DNA from: Symbiodinium natans
Lineage: Eukaryota; Sar; Dinophyceae; Suessiales; Symbiodiniaceae
Assembly (NCBI GenBank): GCA_905221605.1
Contig: CAJNDS010000138.1
Span: 124,001-188,000 of the forward strand
Reading direction: 5' to 3'
DNA length: 64,000 nucleotides
Within the stretch, counting starts at the first letter, position 1; every line of letters starts with the position of its first letter. The notes below the pieces were generated by a model. The model searched no databases. It saw only the letters and a list, made by a program, of their open reading frames with translations, and was not told the origin of the DNA. Below are positions 29,701 to 31,849 of the stretch, piece by piece. A program made the translations under genes and the position numbers.

Positions 29701-29757
29701 CCAAGCCGCGAAAGCATCGAGATGCGATGCGTGGTCTTCTTCGGCCCCTTGGTTTAA
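2725..29757 (+). CDS. CmcJ/AsaB-type 2-oxoglutarate/Fe(II) oxygenase gene (multi-exon)
   Basis: This is a gene-level span; exons are listed separately. Known members (CmcJ of cephamycin synthesis, fungal AsaB and NvfI, gibberellin desaturase-like proteins) are atypical 2OG/Fe(II) enzymes acting in hydroxylation, desaturation or related small-molecule chemistry. The islands recover the family landmarks in order: VLVFDHIARN (6229), the HxD iron motif in FAVHGDYTVRSG (7273), FAFVNVWVPLKK (8670), DPLGLIEWSSQRP (18232), FIYPHRTGEIYRV (18588), RWVYYPDMAPGECLVFK (19175), distal histidine in RFSLHAAFE (19805), and RESIEMRCVVFF before the stop (29677). Phases agree at every junction from 8670 onward. 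Donors are GT, GC or GA and acceptors are AG|G. The iron and cosubstrate residues therefore lie on three different islands. One 9.5-kb intron holds a copia element and the last, 9.8-kb intron holds a whole symporter gene. The 5' part (before 6229) and the piece between 7346 and 8670 are uncertain. The substrate is unknown. Confidence 0.75.
2814..2904. repeat. Telomere-like array (TTTAGGG)n
   Basis: About 13 nearly perfect TTTAGGG units, starting roughly 25 bp after the putative donor of the 2725-2787 exon. Confidence 0.95.
3090..3560. other. Unique A-rich island, no gene recognised
   Basis: Several overlapping frames of 80-180 codons are open here on both strands, none with a recognisable motif or clearly better composition. 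No call is made. TTTAGGG tracts lie upstream; weak CCCTAAA follows at 3650. Confidence 0.5.
3989..4080 (+). CDS. Oxygenase gene, probable N-terminal exon
   Basis: The frame reads TRFVANGRYRCHNLESHGFA and continues to a GT donor at 4081. LESHGFAMM matches the conserved short N-terminal motif (leucine ... HGFEL) of CmcJ-type proteins. CCCTAAA repeats precede the AG|G acceptor and TTTAGGG repeats follow the donor within 10 bp. The phase does not join directly to the next island, so an exon between them is probably missing. Confidence 0.55.
4907..5000. repeat. Telomere-like array (TTTAGGG)n
   Basis: About 13 units with a few substitutions. A shorter array of the same orientation lies at 4482-4537. 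Confidence 0.95.
5179..5311. mobile_element. Foldback MITE, family A
   Basis: It starts TACTTGGAGGTTCAGGG and ends with the inverse (CCTGAACCTCCAAGTA), with an AT-rich middle full of CTTATAA motifs. The same terminal inverted repeats recur at least eight more times in the window, so this is a dispersed non-autonomous foldback family. Confidence 0.85.
5535..5655. repeat. Telomere-like array (CCCTAAA)n
   Basis: About 16 CCCTAAA-type units with variants (CCCTAAG, CCCCAAA), ending about 10 bp before the acceptor of the 5665 exon. Confidence 0.95.
5665..5721 (+). CDS. Oxygenase gene exon
   Basis: It reads VLYPVAEDVLRRAFPSSTK from an AG|G acceptor to a GC donor (phase 0). The family has a tyrosine-proline-glutamate helix just before the FDH motif, and this exon joins in phase to the 6229 exon. 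CCCTAAA lies upstream and TTTAGGG downstream. Confidence 0.6.
6078..6188. mobile_element. Foldback MITE, family A
   Basis: The terminal inverted repeats are CTTGGAGCTTCAGGGTACTT and its complement ending ACCCTGAACCTCTAAG. It lies immediately upstream of the 6229 exon. Confidence 0.8.
6229..6345 (+). CDS. Oxygenase gene exon with FDH motif
   Basis: From AG|G the frame reads VLVFDHIARNGARYAEEQK and continues to KMWKVAFPF. VFDHxxR is a hallmark of the CmcJ/AsaB family. The 3' boundary is uncertain: a GT donor exists at 6315, or the exon may run to the introner-like element that starts near 6351. Confidence 0.7.
6351..6458. mobile_element. Introner-like element, family D
   Basis: Ends are GCCCAGTAGTGCCC and TTACTGGGCAACCTAG, with an inner pair built on the same TTTTTGGG / AAAAAAGGGCACCC core. 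The same structure recurs at 25947, 26187 and 27815, always in introns next to symporter exons. Confidence 0.75.
6476..6546. mobile_element. Introner-like element, family C
   Basis: A 71-bp unit that begins GTGACC and ends CCCCTAG, with the core ATCCCCTTCTAATCCCAAAGG. The family recurs as an exact intron at 21370-21442. Confidence 0.75.
6547..7133. other. Intronic spacer, no gene recognised
   Basis: Overlapping 60-90 codon frames are open on both strands at 6621-6959 without family features. A CCCTAAA tract lies at 6968-7015. I treat this as intron of the oxygenase gene. Confidence 0.5.
7134..7231. mobile_element. Foldback MITE, family B
   Basis: It starts GGGATGTTCACCCTTATACT and ends AGTATAAGGGGGAACATCCC, with nested inverted motifs AGTCCT / AGGACT. 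Relatives are at 18696 and 40000. Confidence 0.8.
7273..7346 (+). CDS. Oxygenase gene exon with HxD iron motif
   Basis: The frame reads YAFAVHGDYTVRSGTCGQ from AG|G to a GT donor. In the CmcJ/NvfI family the VHxDYT motif supplies the first histidine and the aspartate that bind iron. Confidence 0.65.
7714..7796. repeat. Telomere-like array (CCCTAAA)n
   Basis: About 12 perfect CCCTAAA units. Similar arrays precede it at 7365-7410 and 7515-7580. Confidence 0.95.
8288..8400 (+). CDS. Candidate exon, possibly of the oxygenase gene
   Basis: The frame contains LVKNLSKLRPAAAIDTLLPL and continues with typical protein composition. It lies between the HGDYT and FVNVW exons, where the family has a poorly conserved linker. 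Boundaries are not resolved. The 8060-8200 island also has open frames but no convincing one. Confidence 0.4.
8670..8723 (+). CDS. Oxygenase gene exon with FVNVW motif
   Basis: It reads AAIQQRFAFVNVWVPLKK, phase 0 at both ends, AG|G acceptor and GT donor. The family motif is RFA(I/V)(V/I)NVWRP. It splices in phase to the exon at 18232, across the intron that contains the copia element. Confidence 0.85.
8814..8942. mobile_element. Foldback MITE, family A, interrupted (5' part)
   Basis: It starts TACTTGGAGGTTCATGG. The copia insertion at 8943 splits it; the missing terminus (CACGAACCTCCAAGTA) is found at 17635-17650 after the 3' LTR. The MITE is therefore older than the copia insertion. Confidence 0.9.
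8943..9116 (+). repeat. 5' LTR of copia element
   Basis: 174 bp, TG...CA ends, matching 17458-17631 base for base as read by eye. Confidence 0.95.
9117..9129 (+). promoter_or_regulatory. Primer binding site (tRNA 3' end type)
   Basis: TGGTAGCGGGAGC follows the 5' LTR directly. TGG pairs with the CCA tail of a tRNA, and TGGTAGC matches the 3' end of animal-type initiator methionine tRNA. The exact dinoflagellate tRNA cannot be confirmed here. Confidence 0.65.
9309..17471 (+). CDS. Copia gag-pol polyprotein
   Basis: 2720 residues from the ATG after the leader. Parts in order: a gag-like N-terminus; an acidic, Tyr-rich stretch (about 255-330); a CCHC knuckle (C399, C402, H407, C412); aspartic protease FVLDTGA (D480); a region that seems read in the wrong frame (about 857-1117, see the 265-codon ORF); a Cys/His-rich segment (about 1260-1395) seen in dinoflagellate copia proteins; integrase HHCC (H1479, H1484, C1512, C1515) and DDE (D1542, D1614, E1650, 35 residues between the last two); RT with DVTSAFLQT and LHVDDFLIAG (DD about 2317-2318); RNase H (D2476, E2529, D2575, D2627). 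The stop codon (17469-17471) lies 14 bp inside the 3' LTR, so the LTR supplies the C-terminus. The protein would copy and integrate the element. Confidence 0.93.
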   Translation: MAQQGYQSDVPSWNGDPTTYETFETACKWYALTLRDNERKGAAARVWSRLTGPAKSVVKHLDPQMFFAEDGLSKLLAILRQSPLQTLPIPDSFSKLERWSHLRRREGETVAELLVREDELFLELQQSLARSRARTTGGAAEPTPIVTTPKAKTTVQEEDDMGDLRDFAATPKAGSPKKSQSPEKSGDDATSASALSTTNYFEDELRGYRLLKSAGINGSERQQVLTLTGNKVNFQEIRQALRALFEDGSEARNRPRHARAWWVDESEPEAYYQDGYETYAMEYDDTWDGDNIYWGSAGWEDYGDTGGYDEYYGDAGNFYEEEYQEEPFECTEEEANLMKQEGEAMALAAEANRTLTEARAAVAKVRASRGYYPLGGKGGGSGKGGASLGRGKGPKGSNCLLCGRPGHFFRDCPLRFGQGKGPGSPSSSLSSKNGKGKGKAKKGKGGYKAHYTTGNFMLQSLSILHSGDFGKHECPKFVLDTGATENAAGVRTIQALVDHMKVEPQIDLADRPTFKFGDGLVLQAKSRVDLRDTALGDVSFYVLDGDARVSTHKAEDTPLLIGSRFLHDRQAIISYQNLLLFLKGERGEILAAHMNRSTSGHLCLDATAPPTDLKNMKAKLEEAYQVELPSDAQQLLSVLTSPGALEENLRRQGRGAEDEDSVKSVSQERTAERSRSPRSRKQDSVKEYIEEVKQKTRVEEGAKFTKMSGREPTEEELDLFVRMKLLVPTPRDLVEQFSMNGPMYLCRTPHVEIDFYKRFFYFFGFLPSSDLADRTLELAREVSVHAEDFLQSLGKPPKEEEHEAIGRASHDPSSVEHSVLMIQHETIAVAGDACSMTRRLEQLRLRILSFQCASLTHDFQASSASRRPAPRRVAMLEQARAEPPKGQPMGQMEGLSSLRAATRVCGNQGRRQAQDCGPRYAHHPPSVARAPGRDGCGVHQRECCEGQDNGSARPQNDGRRACSRQSEHGVQPALRLGRDNWTNCGAALGQRKAEGEGEPQGHDVAIYKANAINEDADYDVSDIFYNASDRSAGSDPRVSSRGPPDREEDGQGSRDERLRAGGGLGAGVLPGREAEEHEGEAEGGQGGTGRQPFGVGGGRRPARVERWRRLGASRYESVWARLDGVRKAIGSYVSQQPRDAETLTSASVKSTLGPMKGVEHLDTGGVDLSGLPKRKESITSTLKKRVEGNGRNYMATLLCTATVLFGLFQNSDFLEIGTNHFGSAAQNEGMLYENISQYDKKIQQDYLEKIIDSTNPSFLWASLPSHRLCWIDVDKAKWSPSRWRNFERLRRKDLQHAEKLAAQVNRHLDRGGLFAWEWQEDAVFGWKSPAMESVRKKAAAMDMDIYECIVDSCHYHHGKGEPSTRRWKILTNCKHLYRQVGRRVCPGHRNHVIPETTRVPYPEKMVNQMAEAIRWDVQEHHGSLFQALEQYACEEMPCQPHSLCENGPSVMALQRTKMPLEKPTGKKLEEVKSQMMRLHRASGHSSMEGLARLLKRRGSPAWAVEMAKELQCPDCLEEKKIGPPPPSSLEEPPALWETLGMDVFEYEYVDQETNVRMKAKLLLMIDRASRFCQTRLLKTYPAAEAWEPTSEIIKESIVKSWLAVNPAPLWVITDAARYFTSAEFCEFLGRSGVGFMVAPAEAHWLLGVEERCVQTLKRTVGRLEREENGLDLEGLFALACHGHNTHVHPSSGYSPYQWARGFAPSDGQRDVDPKKAFNKVFVQREKAEQAYRRAEAAERLSRLNNTVSRRSTIFKAGDLLMLWRQRLRSGKGGWTGPLRLLIQEGTTVWLATGATLIRAKTNQVRVCSAREEAVSSMQGLTVLRNPASLSSLLRGYQGRNYVDASQESPGPGIEEDLAPAEVRQEPAPERRRPAVRDKWEVRESALVRVHGTPRLTLFTPDKTQECPKAEWELTGKRRTIIQIGSNRQVIEDNYKVDDRPNRGLLERWTGETHFELKQKKKAEDDEASKPISKIPKKEEKASSSAGSVVKKGQLPSGAAVGPAPVTPGVVPGTPVPPVSNVALPPELEEEAVKSAVYESSSSSSSSSSEELVPDHKKERKRKAEGEAERPPKDALAVMCSIEVKEKDLKKLVTRPKKAGVWLSQRMMEKSREVSWRTLDQAQKEEFDEAQSIELSNVISSAAVRALSKAELANVDYAKVMQMRWVLTYKATGKAKARLVVLGYQAHNLTSVETTAPTLSRAGKHVLLTCAANAGFCLESGDVTSAFLQTVGSLESEELYIWAPAELAAAFGLPPDDGSIMKLTKAFYGLAHAPRRWFESVVKAMEEYGWRQSISDRCLFMLFDDLGQLQAVAGLHVDDFLIAGNPANEFYLKAKLHLQKQFKFGKWDSQEFEFAGCRIRQSAEGIFLDQEDYVNKWLSDIEIPKARANAPKAHLTPSEISSVRAALGTLAWKASQSGLHHQAEVSLFLSEIPTATVQTMININKLIREVRKEAKQGLWFPAWGKDWRDIAAVVWADASQSNRPNKSSTVGYVGGFAPRSIMDGTEEKVAVVAWKSGKAPRESLGSNGSEVQAITMGEDMVFLLRAMWLEVHGGRLLRGSMETEIRENTHGCLVMDSRGVYDAATRNLSALHGLRSSRAGYELTVSVQQAQKLGTCFRWVNGLSQLADGMTKAGAKKGFLHFFLNEQRWSIVYDATFTAGRKIHQAQLKKQLAERERMFVLAIQDLAREGNYPWAPIEDQSADLDASLLRNLREMVLMSGP
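11878..12675 (+). CDS. 265-codon overlapping frame inside the copia polyprotein
   Basis: This frame (+1 relative to gag-pol) begins at ATG 11878 and stops at 12673-12675. Its product looks more protein-like than the overlapping polyprotein segment: a CxxC pair in CLRCGLRLEY, a helical region, and a charged coiled coil (EEKLKSMKEKLKAAKEG) ending in an acidic tail. The overlapping polyprotein segment is Arg/Gly/Pro-rich and looks out of frame. Either two compensating frameshifts separate family members, or both frames are used. I cannot decide from one copy. Confidence 0.55.
   Translation: MTSKPPAPVDDPRQDGWPCWSKHVQSPQRGNQWGKWKDCLRCGLRLEYVATKGEGKHRTAGPDMHIILQALHELQGEMDVEYINENAVKGKIMEVQGRRMMAGERVRAKVNMESNRRYVWEETTGPTVAQRLASAKPKARASPKAMTSPSTRPMPSTRTRTTTSATSSTMPQTAVPEAIQGYPAEDRQTEKKMAKALEMKDSELVAASEQVFYLEEKLKSMKEKLKAAKEGQDVSPSESEEDEGLHAWNAGEDWEQADMSQSGRD
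17458..17631 (+). repeat. 3' LTR of copia element
   Basis: 174 bp, matching the 5' LTR. The upstream polypurine tract is weak (AGGGAAATGG near 17443) and is itself coding sequence. Confidence 0.95.
17632..17650. mobile_element. 3' end of the interrupted family A MITE
   Basis: It begins with the second copy of the CACCA target duplication and ends CGAACCTCCAAGTA, restoring the terminus of the MITE at 8814. Confidence 0.88.
17800..18150. other. Intronic spacer with AT-rich microsatellite
   Basis: A (TA)n/(CATA)n-like tract occupies about 17930-18040. Frames across it are low-complexity. A short island at 17815-17880 has an open frame (KVEDRVAKPKAEIPG) that may or may not be coding. Confidence 0.5.
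18232..18308 (+). CDS. Oxygenase gene exon with DPLGLIEW motif
   Basis: It reads VERDPLGLIEWSSQRP and continues to DVVSIKSL; AG|G acceptor after CCCTAAA repeats, GT donor at the first bases of a TTTAGGG tract. It corresponds to the family segment DxPLALCDARSVxPxDLV. Confidence 0.88.
18588..18647 (+). CDS. Oxygenase gene exon with GEIY motif
   Basis: It reads FIYPHRTGEIYRVLPSDHH, phase 2 at entry and exit, AG|G acceptor and GC donor. The family motif is YPDRxGEIYxVxxNPxHRW; the HRW is completed by splicing to 19175. Confidence 0.88.
18696..18810. mobile_element. Foldback MITE, family B
   Basis: It starts GATGTTCCCCCTTCTACTAA and ends TAGTATTGGGGGGAGCATCCC. Telomeric TTTAGGG units sit inside it (18718-18740). 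Confidence 0.75.
19175..19223 (+). CDS. Oxygenase gene exon with RWVYYPDM motif
   Basis: It reads RWVYYPDMAPGECLVFK from AG|G to a GC donor (phase 0). This is the best conserved block of the CmcJ/AsaB family (HRWYYFPxMxxxEALxFK). Confidence 0.92.
19805..19861 (+). CDS. Oxygenase gene exon with distal iron histidine
   Basis: It reads VFDSATDGRARFSLHAAFE from AG|G. The family motif is FDSxxDGRARFTxHTAFxDP, whose histidine is the second iron ligand. The donor is GA (GAGAAGGG), a known non-canonical dinoflagellate donor. The reading continues in phase only at 29677. Confidence 0.92.
19862..21150. other. Start of the 9.8-kb intron: telomere-like tracts and one candidate island
   Basis: TTTAGGG-type tracts fill 19880-19990 and 20455-20620. 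A T11 run lies near 20300. Half of a family A MITE ends near 20816. Apart from the candidate exon at 20636 I see no gene; short hydrophobic frames at 20330-20460 are unresolved. Confidence 0.5.
20636..20769 (+). CDS. Candidate exon, unassigned
   Basis: From AG|G the frame reads VIYLARYIINRHVLHKRAAE and runs to a TAG at 20767 with good residue composition. It is not a known part of either surrounding family. It could be the N-terminal region of the symporter or a separate gene. Confidence 0.35.
21151..21369 (+). CDS. Symporter exon, helices 1-2
   Basis: It includes SLLGYAIGIGNVWRFPYV, the sodium- and substrate-binding unwound helix 1 of the SNF family, then helix 2 with PLFIYEMILGQY. It ends in phase 0 at a GTAGGT donor. 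The upstream edge is an AG|G acceptor, so earlier exons may exist. Confidence 0.92.
21151..27971 (+). CDS. SLC6/SNF-type sodium:neurotransmitter symporter gene (multi-exon)
   Basis: This is a gene-level span; exons are listed separately. Members are membrane transporters with 12 helices that couple uptake of amino acids or related solutes to sodium. The first exon carries the family signature GYAIGIGNVWRFPY and NGGAA (helix 1), and later islands give helix 5 onward, AIDGIQ, VWATALSQILFSLSPGFGTA (helix 6), SGTGLAFIV, VLFFVMLFTLGLD (helix 8), DVGWKRLACSLKAATTG and a last helix LVAWGWTLLATCVVV before the stop at 27969. From 22341 to 25859 seven successive exons join in consistent phase. Donors include GT and GC; acceptors are AG|G. 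Several introns are introner-like elements. The N-terminus upstream of 21151 and the segments at 21835-22141 and 26370-27600 are only partly resolved. The whole gene lies in the last intron of the oxygenase gene, same strand. Confidence 0.85.
21370..21442 (+). mobile_element. Introner-like element acting as a 73-bp intron (family C)
   Basis: GTAGGTAACC...TTCCCCCAG exactly fills the gap between two in-phase symporter exons. Its core (ATCCCCTTATACTCCCAAAGG) is shared with the units at 6476, 21629, 21692 and 22794. Confidence 0.8.
21443..21628 (+). CDS. Symporter exon, helix 3
   Basis: The frame includes RKTFVETWIHIRPRWASFAW and FLLLFIAQTYFSVVITYTL, matching the segment after helix 2 and helix 3. 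GT donor in phase 0 at 21629. Confidence 0.85.
21629..21834 (+). mobile_element. Compound introner-like intron (three family C units)
   Basis: A first unit starts GTAACC at 21629. A second complete unit (21692-21769, GTGACC...CCCCCAG) lies within it, followed by the tail of a third unit ending CCCCCAG at 21834. This looks like introner insertion into an introner. Confidence 0.7.
22142..22205 (+). CDS. Symporter candidate exon, extracellular loop
   Basis: AG|G then FWSQTILNSFPDLNSNSLGQ. It resembles the loop before helix 4/5 (FWxxxVL). The downstream donor would be GA. Moderate support. Confidence 0.5.
22205..22304. repeat. 50-bp tandem duplication in an intron
   Basis: Two copies of a 50-bp unit beginning ATAGAACTTTAAACTTCTTG, differing at a few sites. 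Confidence 0.85.
22341..22505 (+). CDS. Symporter exon, helices 4-5
   Basis: It includes WRLALSLVVFWLITYLCVAF and ITYVTVIMPVVLMVIL, typical of helices 4 and 5. It ends in phase 0 at a GT donor and joins 22636. Confidence 0.85.
22636..22679 (+). CDS. Symporter exon, loop to helix 6
   Basis: It reads VVVTTQQEGAIDGI and ends in phase 2 at GTATCT. The family has LPGAxxGIxYY here; splicing to 22983 gives GIQYYIGKF. Confidence 0.85.
22794..22864 (+). mobile_element. Introner-like element, family C, inside an intron
   Basis: GTAACC...TTCCCCTGGG with the shared core. It lies in the 22680-22982 intron beside a CCCTAAA tract. Confidence 0.7.
22983..23040 (+). CDS. Symporter exon, start of helix 6
   Basis: It reads YYIGKFEVAQLARLDVWAT. 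The acceptor AG is the end of a CCCTAAG unit of a telomeric tract (22908-22982). The donor is GC at 23041. Confidence 0.88.
23358..23496 (+). CDS. Symporter exon, helix 6-7
   Basis: It reads ALSQILFSLSPGFGTAITY and continues with YRAGLIVAASNSAFSLL, the substrate-site helix 6 and the start of helix 7. Phase 1 exit at a GT donor. Confidence 0.93.
23995..24138. mobile_element. Foldback MITE, family A
   Basis: It starts TACTTGGAGGTTCATGGTAC and ends GTACCATGAACCTCCAACTA; a well preserved copy inside a symporter intron. Confidence 0.9.
24270..24785. repeat. Degenerate telomere-like array (CCCTAAAA variants)
   Basis: About 500 bp of CCCTAAAAC, CCCTAGAA and similar units with two A-rich interruptions, ending just before the 24789 exon. 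Confidence 0.9.
24789..24862 (+). CDS. Symporter exon, helix 7 end
   Basis: It reads GIAVFSMVGHLAREKGLPVE and ends AGAE, matching family FxxFSxLGxMAxExGxxxxxVA. Phase enters at 1 from 23496. The exon is squeezed between a CCCTAAA array and a TTAGGG array. Confidence 0.92.
24863..25210. repeat. Degenerate telomere-like array (CTTAGGGT / TTTGGGG variants)
   Basis: GGGTCTTAGGGTGTTTAGGG units grade into about 14 TTTGGGG units and back to TTTAGGG. It begins immediately at the exon boundary. Confidence 0.92.
25572..25622 (+). CDS. Symporter exon with SGTGLAF motif
   Basis: It reads DVATKSGTGLAFIVISE; the family motif is xSGPGLAFIVYPEA. AG|G acceptor, GC donor, phase 0. Confidence 0.92.
25859..25946 (+). 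CDS. Symporter exon, helix 8
   Basis: It reads AMTLFGGFQNVMSVLFFVML and FTLGLDC, containing the sodium-site motif LFFxMLxxLGLDS. The 3' edge lies at or near a family D introner-like element. Confidence 0.92.
25947..26052 (+). mobile_element. Introner-like element, family D
   Basis: TAGTGGTACCC...GGGCTACCCAG with inner repeats around TTTTTTGGG / CCCAAAAAAGGG. It separates two symporter exons. Confidence 0.78.
26053..26186 (+). CDS. Symporter exon, helix 9
   Basis: The frame includes SYAWTETIVSSVEEFLGRHG and TTLLLCTIMCSLLAS, matching the loop after helix 8 and helix 9. Exact edges are ambiguous by a few bases because the introner ends repeat. Confidence 0.85.
26187..26284 (+). mobile_element. 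Introner-like element, family D
   Basis: It is flanked by TAGCCCAG and CTGGGCTA, which form a terminal inverted repeat, with the same core as the unit at 25947. Confidence 0.8.
26285..26367 (+). CDS. Symporter exon, helix 10
   Basis: It reads LGLVFTTRMGNNLLDVIDMF then TIFLLVVAG. The family has T(x)GxxxLDxxD at this point. Confidence 0.85.
26500..26570 (+). CDS. Symporter exon with GWKRL motif
   Basis: From AG|G it reads MESIILNCDVGWKRLACSLK then AATTG, matching the ExxxxxxDxGWKRL segment after helix 10. The 26415-26499 stretch between this and the previous exon is also open and unassigned. Confidence 0.75.
26750..26865. mobile_element. Foldback MITE, family A, diverged
   Basis: Ends TACTTCGAGGTTCCCGG and CCATGAACTCCAAGTA; the middle is not conserved with other copies. 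Confidence 0.7.
27293..27327 (+). CDS. Symporter candidate exon, helix 11 start
   Basis: AG|G then VVFPVLAKIRLG, resembling the (V)xPVLLxIL segment before helix 11. Confidence 0.55.
27376..27440 (+). CDS. Symporter candidate exon, helix 11
   Basis: AG|G then VPAATGLLCLYQIIHVAQKT, a hydrophobic stretch at the right place. Boundaries are unresolved. Confidence 0.5.
27635..27752 (+). CDS. Symporter exon, helix 12
   Basis: From AG|G it reads YGGYPSSLVAWGWTLLATCV and continues to KRDAGSLPAVE. YxxYPxxxxxxGW is the family hallmark of helix 12. GC donor in frame with 27921. Confidence 0.88.
27815..27920 (+). mobile_element. Introner-like element, family D
   Basis: GCCCAGAGGTACCC...TACTGGGCTAGCAAGAG; it forms the 3' part of the last symporter intron after a TTTAGGG tract. 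Confidence 0.75.
27921..27971 (+). CDS. Symporter terminal exon
   Basis: It reads ADLRFKGVVQPDEEPD and stops at TGA 27969-27971. Splicing from 27752 keeps the frame. It gives a short charged cytosolic tail, usual for the family. Confidence 0.8.
   Translation, partial: ADLRFKGVVQPDEEPD
28328..28387 (+). CDS. Candidate exon, unassigned
   Basis: VTRGQIVQNCKCPMCVIGW then TAG, with a CxCxxC pattern. CCCTAAA upstream, TTTAGGG downstream. No family assigned. Confidence 0.25.
28808..28924 (+). CDS. Candidate exon, unassigned
   Basis: FQNRDILHIHFSEYATFNSR and on to a TGA at 28922. It follows a diverged family D-like unit (28725-28806). No family assigned. Confidence 0.35.
   Translation, partial: FQNRDILHIHFSEYATFNSRQFHGAQGVSLVASGLKRS
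29012..29068. repeat. Hairpin with 15-18 bp arms
   Basis: GGGAGTAGGGGGGTGTAT and its complement ATACCCCCCTTACTCCCCCC (one bulge) face each other across about 22 bp. Confidence 0.75.
29117..29299 (+). CDS. Candidate exon, unassigned
   Basis: A 60-codon open frame containing VLATAVTTAAHVPTKKCAVP and LFGRHLLVRMPETAPR, ending at TGA. Composition looks coding; no family recognised. Confidence 0.35.
   Translation, partial: ASPVLATAVTTAAHVPTKKCAVPRLFGRHLLVRMPETAPRCNLHTENPRPIKFPMLPYQF
29677..29757 (+). CDS. Oxygenase gene terminal exon
   Basis: It reads DPNCRADAPSRESIEMRC then VVFFGPLV and TAA at 29755. The family C-terminus is DPxxPxDAPPRESIEVRxLVFF, whose last arginine is expected to bind 2-oxoglutarate. 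It starts at AG|G after a CCCTAAA array and joins 19861 in phase (HAAFE followed by DP). Confidence 0.9.
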   Translation, partial: DPNCRADAPSRESIEMRCVVFFGPLV

Positions 29758-30150
29758 GGTTTTGGGTTTAGGGTTTAGGGTTTTAATTGCCATGAAGCAA
29801 ATTAGGGGTTATAGGGTTTGGGGTTTAGGGTCTAGGGCTTTACCCTGAAGCAAGAATGGTTTCGCAAAAAGGGTTTTAGCCTGAAGCAAAAAGGGTTTAG
29901 GGTTTAGGGTTTCAAACCTTGAGTCCACAATGTCGCGCCCGAGGCGATTTGCCCAAGGACTTCGCCTCCTCCTTCGTTGCACCGCTGGGGGCCTTAGATG
30001 GGAACCTGAAATGGGAATCATAATCCAAACCCCGTACCCTAAACCCTAGGCCGCCTTCGCCGGGCCAGAGGCCGGCACCCCCTTAAATCAACTCCTCTCT
30101 TACAGCCGTTCTGCGGATTTCGATGCTGGAGGTAGTGTGGGTTTGTGCGT

Positions 30151-30960
<810 letters not shown>

Positions 30961-31097
30961 CCTTCCTTTCTCCTACTTCTACTCCTGCTCCTGCTCCTGC
31001 TGCTGCAGCTGCTGCTGCAGCTCCTGCAGCAGCTGCCGCAGCTGCCGTTGCCGCTGTCTCGTTTCAAAGCCTAAACCCTTGATGCCCTAAGTCCTAG

Positions 31098-31192
31098 ATT
31101 CAACCCGGAGACCGGCCAAAGCTCAGGCACCTCCTCCCTGGTACGGATTGCTGCCACTCACTTGCACCAAGAGGAGGGCAGCCAACACTGGG
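31098..31192 (+). CDS. Candidate exon, unassigned
   Basis: FNPETGQSSGTSSLVRIAAT then HLHQEEGSQHWG, good composition, between weak CCCTAAA and TTTAGGGG tracts. Not recognised. Confidence 0.4.
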
Positions 31193-31457
31193 GGTTAGGG
31201 GTTTAGGGGTTCAGGGTTTATAGGATAGGACTTGTAGGGAAAAAGGGTTTACGATCCTGCTTCGAAGAGGGTTCGGGTTTAGGCTAAGAAACGAGGGCTG
31301 AGATAAAAGCCCCCCCCCCCCTCCCCAAAAGAGCCCCCAAACTTGCCCTCGCAAAAGGGCGTTTGGAGTGGCAAATCTGGGTTTTGGGGACAAAAGGAAA
31401 AAATACCCTAAGCCCTAAACCCTAAACCCTAAAGTAAACCTTAACCCTAAACCTGAC

Positions 31458-31547
31458 GGTCCCTTTGAATGGAGGTTCGATTCTAACCGGCGTGGCCCCC
31501 CATCTTGGGCAATGCCCGATCTCGCGCTTGAAGATCTGAGAGGCTAG
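31458..31547 (+). CDS. Candidate terminal exon, unassigned
   Basis: GPFEWRFDSNRRGPPSWAMP then DLALEDLRG and a TAG. A CCCTAAA tract precedes it. Not recognised. Confidence 0.4.
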   Translation, partial: GPFEWRFDSNRRGPPSWAMPDLALEDLRG

Positions 31548-31599
31548 GGTTGATCTAATGATGAAAGAGTAAAGCCATACTCCCTTCTGTAGTCGCGAC

Positions 31600-31715
31600 C
31601 TTGCAGTTAGAGAGTTTTTTTGGTATTTTTGGTGTTACCCTCCGTCCAGTACATTTTGTTTCTTGCTTTTACAAAGTTTAACCTCGGCCAAACCTTGCAG
31701 TTAGAATATTCTTTT
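31600..31715. repeat. Left arm of a 3.2-kb inverted repeat pair
   Basis: It contains GCGACCTTGCAGTTAGAG and, about 80 bp on, GGCCAAACCTTGCAGTTAGA. The right arm (34736-34878) has the same two motifs in reverse order and complement. Confidence 0.65.
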
Positions 31716-31805
31716 CCAAAGAGAAAGAGAAAGAGAAAGAGAAAGAGACAGAGACAGAGAAAGACAAAGAGAAAGACAGAGAGAGAGAGAGGGACAAGAG
31801 AGAGG
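31715..31805. repeat. (AAAGAG)n purine microsatellite
   Basis: AAAGAG and ACAGAG units, directly after the left arm of the inverted repeat. Confidence 0.9.
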
Positions 31806-31849
31806 TGACAAAAAACAAAAAGCAGGAAGAGTGAGGGAGGGAGGGGGGG

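Noticed and set aside
19805-29757. A fused oxygenase-symporter protein
   Set aside because: The oxygenase reading jumps in phase from 19861 to its own C-terminal exon at 29677, and the symporter has its own stop at 27969; nesting explains both.
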